Source of the DNA: Coriobacteriaceae bacterium
GTDB lineage: Bacteria > Actinomycetota > Coriobacteriia > Coriobacteriales > Eggerthellaceae
DNA: 64,000 nucleotides
Direction of reading: 5' to 3'
Assembly (NCBI GenBank): GCA_015062685.1
Contig: SUUE01000005.1
Coordinates: 21,628-85,627 of the forward strand
Shown: positions 59,163-64,000 of the stretch, piece by piece
Position numbering within the stretch: position 1 is the first letter of the stretch
Layout of the letters: the number at the start of each line of letters is the position of its first letter
Notes under the pieces: model-generated
What the model was told of the DNA's origin: nothing
Databases searched by the model: none
The model's input: only the letters and a program-made list of their open reading frames with translations
Made by a program: the position numbers and the translations under genes

Positions 59163-59207
59163 TCACTCGTTTCCTGGGGTTTTGCCGTTTTAGCACCCCG
59201 GAATACA

Positions 59208-59242
59208 CGGATGCTCCGCAGCCTTGCGCAGCGGAGCATCCG
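59208..59242. other. Stem-loop after the homocysteine methyltransferase gene
   Basis: CGGATGCTCCGC and GCGGAGCATCCG (59208-59219, 59231-59242) form a perfect 12-bp stem with an 11-base loop, about 55 bases past the stop of the methyltransferase gene. No U-run follows on either strand. A role in transcript end formation is likely but unproven. Confidence 0.55.
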
Positions 59243-59297
59243 CACGGAACACCTATATAGACAATGCGAGAGTATCAGCCTCGCATTGCCCAATCCG

Positions 59298-60314
59298 CTA
59301 TTCGTCGAACTCTTCGGCGAACGCTTCCTTGATCGCCCCACGGTCGCCTTCCGCGTCGAGGATCATCTCGATGATCTCGGCATCGCGGCCGCCCTCGTCG
59401 GCCACCGCACGCGCCTGCTCCAGCGACTCTTCGCGCGCGACCAGGCGCGGGGCAACCGCCCGGTCGCGGAGCAGTTCGGCAACCGCGCCGATGTAATCGG
59501 GGTCGGTGCCGCAGCAACCGCCCACGATGGTCGCACCCGCCTCGATCATGGGGAGGACCGCCTTCGCGTAATCCTCGGGCGCGAGCGTATAGGTCGTCTC
59601 CCCGTTCACGACCTCGGGCAAGCCGGCGTTCGCCTGCACGATGACGGGACACGGGGCCACTTCCAGCATCTCGGAGACCACCGACTGCAGGTCTGCCGGG
59701 CCAGCCGAGCAATTCACGCCAAGCGCGTCCACGCCAAGCGCCGCAAGGGCGAGAGCCGCGTCACGCGGAGCCGTGCCCAGGAACGTGCGCCCCGACGCCG
59801 TAAAGGTCATCGTCGCGAACACGGGCAGGGAGCATTCGTCCTTCACCGCAAGCACCGCGGCAGCCATTTCGAGCACGTCGGCCATGGTCTCGACGATGAC
59901 GAGGTCGGCGTCGGTCTTCGCGATTGCGCGCGCCTGTTCGGCGAACAGCTCGTAAGCCGCCGAGAACTCCAGGTCGCCCATGGGGAAGATGAGATCGCCG
60001 AGCGGCCCGATATCTGCCGCCACGTACTGCGCGCCCGATTCGCGGGCACAGTTGACCGCCGCAGCAAACGCCTTCTCGACCTCGGCGGCGTCTTCGAGCT
60101 TACGGGAATTAGCGCCGAACGTGTTCGTGGTCACCACCTGGCTGCCAGCCTCCACGTACGCGCGGTGGATGGCCGTAATGCCTTCGGGATCGGAGAAGCA
60201 CAGCTTCTCGGGCAGCTCCCCCGCCGCGAGGCCGCGACGTTGCAGCATGGTGCCCATGGCGCCGTCGAACAGTAGGAACGACTCTCCCGCGAGCACGTCT
60301 TTCAGTTCGGTCAT
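59298..60314 (-). CDS. Homocysteine S-methyltransferase domain protein (MetH N-terminal-like)
   Basis: This 338-residue zinc enzyme has the fold of the homocysteine domain of MetH. It begins FLLFDGAMGTMLQ, has NTFGANSRKL, and its three zinc cysteines lie in GVNCSAG and GGCCGTDPDYI. It would transfer a methyl group to homocysteine from a corrinoid, S-methylmethionine or folate donor. No B12-binding or folate domain is fused here. A C-terminal tail of about 60 acidic residues follows the barrel. AGGAGGAG precedes the ATG at 60314; a longer reading would translate palindromic repeats. Confidence 0.88.
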   Translation of the reverse strand: MTELKDVLAGESFLLFDGAMGTMLQRRGLAAGELPEKLCFSDPEGITAIHRAYVEAGSQVVTTNTFGANSRKLEDAAEVEKAFAAAVNCARESGAQYVAADIGPLGDLIFPMGDLEFSAAYELFAEQARAIAKTDADLVIVETMADVLEMAAAVLAVKDECSLPVFATMTFTASGRTFLGTAPRDAALALAALGVDALGVNCSAGPADLQSVVSEMLEVAPCPVIVQANAGLPEVVNGETTYTLAPEDYAKAVLPMIEAGATIVGGCCGTDPDYIGAVAELLRDRAVAPRLVAREESLEQARAVADEGGRDAEIIEMILDAEGDRGAIKEAFAEEFDE

Positions 60315-60336
60315 GTTGCATCTCCTCCTTTGCCGA

Positions 60337-60392
60337 GGACGCGCGGAGCGCGCCCCTACAGTCATTTCGCGACGCGCGGAGCGCGCCCCTGC
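60337..60392. repeat. Two palindromic repeat copies between yebC and the methyltransferase gene
   Basis: Copies with the core GCGCGGAGCGCGCCCCTAC lie at 60337-60359 and, with CTGC at the end, at 60371-60392. They are spaced by a short GTCATTTCGC linker. They sit between the yebC terminator and the ribosome site of the downstream gene and would be transcribed in its leader. Confidence 0.78.
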
Positions 60393-60411
60393 ATATTTGT
60401 ATGCCACTTTA

Positions 60412-60445
60412 ACAAAAAGGCGCGCCCGAAGGCGCGCCTTTTGCA
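60412..60445. terminator. Bidirectional-type terminator after yebC
   Basis: GGCGCGCC-CGAA-GGCGCGCC (60419-60438) is flanked by A5 on the left and T4 on the right. On the minus strand it gives a GC-rich hairpin followed by TTTTTGTT about 25 bases past the yebC stop. Confidence 0.9.
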
Positions 60446-60464
60446 ACTATTGTTGACCTTTTCG

Positions 60465-61268
60465 CTATTCTTCTTCGAGAGCAGCGGCGATCTCGTCGGT
60501 GATATCCATCGTGTGGTAGACGTTCTGCAGGTCCTCGAGCTCCTCGAGGCGGTCGATCAGGCGCATGACCTTCTTCGCGTCGGCAACCGAGACCTCAGCG
60601 GGGTTCTGCGCGATCATCGTGAGCTCGGCGCCCTTGGTCTCGACGCCAGCCTCCTCAATGGCCTTCTTCACGGCCATGAGGTCCGTCGGGCCGGTGTAGA
60701 CGATCCACTCGTCATCGGCGTCCTCGTAGTCGTCGGCGCCAACCTCGAGCAGCATCATCTCGAACTCGTCGGCATCGCCTGCCGCGCCGTTCGGACGATC
60801 GGCGATCTTCTTGCCGTCGCCCTCGATGATCTTCGGGATCATGATCTGGCCCTTGCGGTCAAACTGGAAAGCAACTGCGCCAGTGGTGGCCAGGTTGCCG
60901 CCGTGATGGTTGAAGGCGGCGCGCACGTCGGCAGCGGTGCGGTTGCGGTTGTCGGTCAGGGCCTCGCAGAACACGCCGATGCCTGCAGGGCCGTAGCCCT
61001 CGTAGCTGCAGGTCTCGAAGTTCGCGGCATCCTTGCCGGAGCCGAAGGCCTTGTCGATAGCCGTCTTGATCTTGTCCTTGGGCAGCGAGTAGCCCTTGGC
61101 CTTTTCGATTGCGGCTGCCAGGGACGCGTTGTTCTCGGGGTTCGGGTCGCCGCCCTCCTTGGCCGCAACGGTGATGTTACGAGAGAGCTTGGAGAACAGC
61201 GCCGAGCGCTTCGAGTCCTGAGCGGCCTTGCGATGTTTCGTGGTCGCCCACTTTGAATGTCCTGACAT
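60465..61268 (-). CDS. yebC: YebC/PmpR-family regulatory or translation factor
   Basis: This 267-residue protein starts MSGHSKWATTKHRKAAQD, the family signature, and has the three YebC domains. YebC-type proteins act as DNA-binding regulators in some bacteria and help ribosomes through proline stretches in others. Length is slightly above the usual 240-250 residues because of an acidic insert (GADDYEDADDEW). AAGGA precedes the ATG at 61268. It has its own promoter and terminator. Confidence 0.95.
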   Translation of the reverse strand: MSGHSKWATTKHRKAAQDSKRSALFSKLSRNITVAAKEGGDPNPENNASLAAAIEKAKGYSLPKDKIKTAIDKAFGSGKDAANFETCSYEGYGPAGIGVFCEALTDNRNRTAADVRAAFNHHGGNLATTGAVAFQFDRKGQIMIPKIIEGDGKKIADRPNGAAGDADEFEMMLLEVGADDYEDADDEWIVYTGPTDLMAVKKAIEEAGVETKGAELTMIAQNPAEVSVADAKKVMRLIDRLEELEDLQNVYHTMDITDEIAAALEEE

Positions 61269-61337
61269 AGCGATCCTTTCCCACAAGAACGAAAGGCCCG
61301 CTGGCCTCACGTCCACTATGCACGATGAATGCACGTT

Positions 61338-61360
61338 GAATACCGACCGAGTATTCTAGC
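61338..61360 (-). promoter_or_regulatory. Predicted yebC promoter (extended -10) with inverted repeat
   Basis: TGCTAGAAT on the minus strand (-10 at 61358-61353) is an extended -10. GAATAC and GTATTC (61338-61343, 61351-61356) form an inverted repeat across the -10 and start. A direct repeat ATTCAACGTGC/ATTCATCGTGC follows in the leader. A repressor site is possible. Confidence 0.5.
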
Positions 61361-61429
61361 ATAGGAGGGCAAGGCGGCATACACCTACCTCGCCCCTACG
61401 CAGGAACTGCAAGTTTTCGCGGGTGAGCG

Positions 61430-62629
61430 CTATGCTTCGGGTGCGGGTTCCGCCTCGGGCGCGACGTTCATGGTCACATAGGAGTAGACGATGCGCACCG
61501 TGTCGTTGAGGTTGCCCGTCACGATCTGGGTCTTGTAATCGTAGGAGAGCACCGCCGACCACGTGCAATCGAGGCCGTTGATGCTGATCGGCCCCTCGAA
61601 GGAGCAACGCTCCTTGACGACCGTCGTACCGTCCGACGCGTAGGTCGAGTACACCGTCTTGTCCTCGGGCAGGACCACGGTGCGCTCGGGCACGTCCGCG
61701 CCGATCTTGGCGAGCGTCTTCTCGATCACGTGCTCGGTGGCGATGGCGTCGGCGAAACTCAGCGAGCCGAACCCGAGGGCGCTCGCAGATGCCGAGTAGC
61801 CAACCTGGATGACCTTGCCATCCTTGTCGAGGCCCAGGTATACGGTCGGGGTGCCCGTCTTGGAATCGGCAGGCTCCTCGGTGAGGGCGACGTTCAGGTT
61901 GGTCTTGATAGCGCTGGCGCTGTCCTCCACCGGACGGTTGGCCGTCACGAGCGCGCCGTGGCCGATCTCGGCGATGGCCTCGTCGGCGGTCTTGCCGAAG
62001 AGCGACACGAGGTTGGGCACGTTGGTCTTGGATGACGAGGACGCCTCGGAGCTGCTGCGGCTCGAGCTCGTCTCGACGATGTCCGTCTGGGTTTGGGTCT
62101 GGGCCTGCTGCTGGGCCCTGTCGTTGTTACCGGTCTGGGACCCGGAAACCATCTTATAGGCGAAATAGCCCAGCACGCCTGCCAGCAAAATCAACAGGAT
62201 GATGAGAACGATGAGCACCTTGCGCGTGCGGCGGGACTTCTGCATGCGCTCGGAGAGCTGCTTCTCGGGCGCGGCGTGGCGCCCACGGCCCGAGCTCACC
62301 TCCGCGACGGGAGCCGCCGCGGGTTCAGCAGCCTGCTCCTCGGGTTGCTCGGCATCGGCCTCGCCAGCGGGCGCCGCCGCGGCCTCCTGGCCTTCGTAGC
62401 CGGCATCCCAATCGAAGCCTTCCCACTTGCCCTCTTCGTCCCACACGCGCGGCTCGTCCTGATCGGGCAGCGCGCCGAAGGCCTGGGTCAGGCCTACAGG
62501 ATCGTCTTCCTCGCCGTAATCAACCGACTGCGGACCCTTGACAGGCGCAAATGCGCTCGTCAAGCCAATGGGGTTATCACCGGAATCATAATAACGGTCG
62601 TCGGAGTCGTTAGTTCTGCGTTTAGTCAT
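61430..62629 (-). CDS. Membrane-anchored protein with PASTA-like extracellular domain
   Basis: This 399-residue protein has a long acidic cytoplasmic N terminus (about 1-125), a basic stretch, one membrane helix (about 137-160), a Ser/Gln-rich linker and an extracellular domain. The start of that domain, VPNLVSLFGKTADEAIAEIG, resembles a PASTA repeat. The N terminus holds a duplicated motif, DNPIGLTSAF and DDPVGLTQAF, 26 residues apart, that could be a docking peptide. PASTA domains bind cell-wall fragments, but no kinase or penicillin-binding domain is fused. AGGAGG precedes the ATG at 62629. Confidence 0.7.
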   Translation of the reverse strand: MTKRRTNDSDDRYYDSGDNPIGLTSAFAPVKGPQSVDYGEEDDPVGLTQAFGALPDQDEPRVWDEEGKWEGFDWDAGYEGQEAAAAPAGEADAEQPEEQAAEPAAAPVAEVSSGRGRHAAPEKQLSERMQKSRRTRKVLIVLIILLILLAGVLGYFAYKMVSGSQTGNNDRAQQQAQTQTQTDIVETSSSRSSSEASSSSKTNVPNLVSLFGKTADEAIAEIGHGALVTANRPVEDSASAIKTNLNVALTEEPADSKTGTPTVYLGLDKDGKVIQVGYSASASALGFGSLSFADAIATEHVIEKTLAKIGADVPERTVVLPEDKTVYSTYASDGTTVVKERCSFEGPISINGLDCTWSAVLSYDYKTQIVTGNLNDTVRIVYSYVTMNVAPEAEPAPEA

Positions 62630-62682
62630 CGTTGCTTCCTCCTCGTAGCCCCCCGAAGGGGGTGCGAAATGGTGCAACTATA

Positions 62683-63138
62683 TTACCCTAGAAACGCGAT
62701 GCAATAAATAATCGCACCGATAATGCAAACAACCGCCGCGATGATGGTCACCTTTTGCGCGAGCGGCATGGGCTGGGACTGGAGGTCCTCGAGCGTGGAT
62801 TCGCGGTAGTCGTCGCGCTTTTTCTTGGCGGGGGCCTTGCGCGGGCGATTGGTTGCCGCGGTTGATGGACGCGCGGAGCGCGCCCCTACGGGGGTATCGC
62901 CCTCCGCGGGGTTATCGGCCCCAGCGGGGGTATGACCTTCCGCGGGATTATCAGCCGCGCCAGGGGTATCGTATTCCGCGGGGGCTGCGGCCCCGGCGGG
63001 GGCTGCCGCATCTGCGCGGTCGTCCGTCGTGGAGGGAGCCGGCTCTTCCTTCGGCGCCGCGCCCACGCGAATGACAACGTCATCGTCGTCGGCAGCCGTT
63101 ACCGTTATGTGCTTGAAGCCTTCGCCTTGCGCCATCAT
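62683..63138 (-). CDS. Tail-anchored protein with Pro/Ala repeats and an embedded palindromic repeat
   Basis: This 151-residue protein has an N-terminal strand-rich segment (GFKHITVTAADDDDVVIRVG), a low-complexity region with repeated DNPAEG units, a basic stretch and one hydrophobic helix that ends at the C terminus. This predicts a tail-anchored protein with a cytoplasmic head. Residues of about 83-90 are encoded by a copy of the dispersed repeat, in frame. CGGAGG precedes two adjacent ATGs; the first, at 63138, is used. The family was not recognised. It lies next to another membrane protein gene of the same strand. Confidence 0.65.
   Translation of the reverse strand: MMAQGEGFKHITVTAADDDDVVIRVGAAPKEEPAPSTTDDRADAAAPAGAAAPAEYDTPGAADNPAEGHTPAGADNPAEGDTPVGARSARPSTAATNRPRKAPAKKKRDDYRESTLEDLQSQPMPLAQKVTIIAAVVCIIGAIIYCIAFLG
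62867..62889. repeat. Palindromic repeat inside the tail-anchored protein gene
   Basis: A complete copy with the core GCGCGGAGCGCGCCCCTAC interrupts a run of DNPAEG-type repeats. On the coding strand it reads VGARSARP. The same octapeptide would be read from the copy at 60337. Confidence 0.8.
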
Positions 63139-63200
63139 AAACCTCCGCAAGCGTGATACAGTTGCATGGATTACAGCGATTATACGATGAAAGGCACCCT

Positions 63201-64000
63201 ATGGAACTTGCTACTGGAACCACCCTCCATGGCTTTACCATCGAGCGGCGCGAAGACCTCCCCGAGATCGAGGGCCTGGCATACATCGGCCGCCACGAGC
63301 AATCCGGCGCGAAGCTGCTCTACTTGGCCAACGATGACGACAACAAGTCGTTCGCAATAGGCTTCCGCACGCCCCCGCAGGATGACACGGGCGTATTCCA
63401 CATCCTGGAGCACTCCGTCCTGTGCGGATCGCGCCGCTTCCCGGTGAAGGAACCGTTCGTCGACCTCCTCAAGGGGTCCATGCAGACGTTCTTGAACGCG
63501 ATGACGTTCGCCGACAAGACGCTCTACCCGGTTGCCTCCACCAACGAGCGCGACCTGTTCAACCTCATGGACGTCTACCTCGACGCCGTATTCCACCCGC
63601 AGATCTACTCGAAGCAAGCCATCTTCGAACAGGAAGGCTGGCACTACGAGCTCGTCGCGAACGACGGCGAAGGAGACCCCGCCGCGCTCGGCGCCGACGA
63701 AACCTCGCTCGTCTACAACGGCGTGGTGTTCAACGAGATGAAGGGCGCGCTCTCGGACGCGAGTTCGGTCCTGTACGACGAGGTGCAGAAGGCGCTGTTC
63801 CCTGGAACGTGCTACGCCTTCGAATCGGGAGGAACGCCGGAGGCCATCCCCACCCTGACCTACGAGAACTTCCTGGACGAGCACAGGCGCCACTACCGCA
63901 CGGACAACAGCTACATCATCCTCTACGGCGACCTGGACATCGACCGCGCGCTCGCGTTCCTGGACGAGCGATACCTCGCGCCCGTCGCCGCCGAGCAACG
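63201..64000 (+). CDS. M16C-family metalloprotease, PreP/Cym1-like (N-terminal part)
   Basis: The first 266 codons are present and the gene runs off the right edge. Peptidases of this branch cut small unfolded peptides inside a closed chamber. The inverted zinc motif is visible as HILEHSVLCGS, and the downstream Glu lies in NGVVFNEMKGA, the typical PreP segment. AAAGG precedes the ATG at 63201. It is the only plus-strand gene at this end and is divergent from the tail-anchored protein gene. Confidence 0.9.
   Translation, partial: MELATGTTLHGFTIERREDLPEIEGLAYIGRHEQSGAKLLYLANDDDNKSFAIGFRTPPQDDTGVFHILEHSVLCGSRRFPVKEPFVDLLKGSMQTFLNAMTFADKTLYPVASTNERDLFNLMDVYLDAVFHPQIYSKQAIFEQEGWHYELVANDGEGDPAALGADETSLVYNGVVFNEMKGALSDASSVLYDEVQKALFPGTCYAFESGGTPEAIPTLTYENFLDEHRRHYRTDNSYIILYGDLDIDRALAFLDERYLAPVAAEQ

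Overview
The window looks like the chromosome of a high-GC, monoderm gut actinobacterium of the Eggerthellaceae (Coriobacteriia; Eggerthella, Gordonibacter and Adlercreutzia relatives). The evidence is the GC-rich codon use, a type IV pilus locus without an outer-membrane secretin gene, a molybdopterin oxidoreductase next to a LuxR regulator with about twelve membrane segments, and extended -10 or leaderless promoters. The genus is not decidable from the sequence alone.

Layout. 1-2.8 kb: start of argJ (cut by the left edge), argC and a divergent GCS2-type glutamate-cysteine ligase homologue. 2.9-3.3 kb: a solitary Phd-like antitoxin with a promoter and inverted-repeat operator. 3.3-21.9 kb (minus strand): a complete monoderm type IV pilus locus. 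It runs from a 2,817-residue protein with a class III prepilin signal, through three minor-pilin-like genes, pilB, pilT and pilC, to pilA with a striking hairpin leader, then pilD, pilM, pilN and pilO. 22.0-29.1 kb: methionine aminopeptidase, then a four-gene surface glycosylation operon (yfhO, a 4-amino-sugar transaminase, an ATP-grasp ligase, a GtrB/CsbB-like transferase). 29.3-41.0 kb: pheST, addAB and a divergent DUF2130 gene. 41.2-49.1 kb: an operon of NHLM-type exporter parts (HlyD-like protein, C39-type ABC, second ABC) ending in a very unusual propeller-Cache-MFS fusion, with no visible RiPP precursor. 49.2-52.8 kb: cold-shock protein, a hypothetical gene, ruvB, ruvA, ruvC and a small Cys-rich protein. 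52.8-59.1 kb: molybdopterin oxidoreductase, two-cluster ferredoxin, unknown 156-residue protein and MFS transporter, next to the membrane LuxR gene. This layout resembles catechol/polyphenol dehydroxylase loci of this family. 59.3-64 kb: homocysteine methyltransferase, YebC, two membrane-anchored proteins and an M16 protease cut by the right edge.

A family of GC-rich palindromic repeats (core CGCGGAGCGCGCCCCTAC or CTCGGGGAGCGCCCCTAC) is scattered through the window in about a dozen copies, mostly between genes. It also lies in frame inside addA and inside a tail-anchored protein gene. No tRNA, rRNA, CRISPR array, transposase or phage gene was recognised, and no gene-free stretch exceeds 300 bases.
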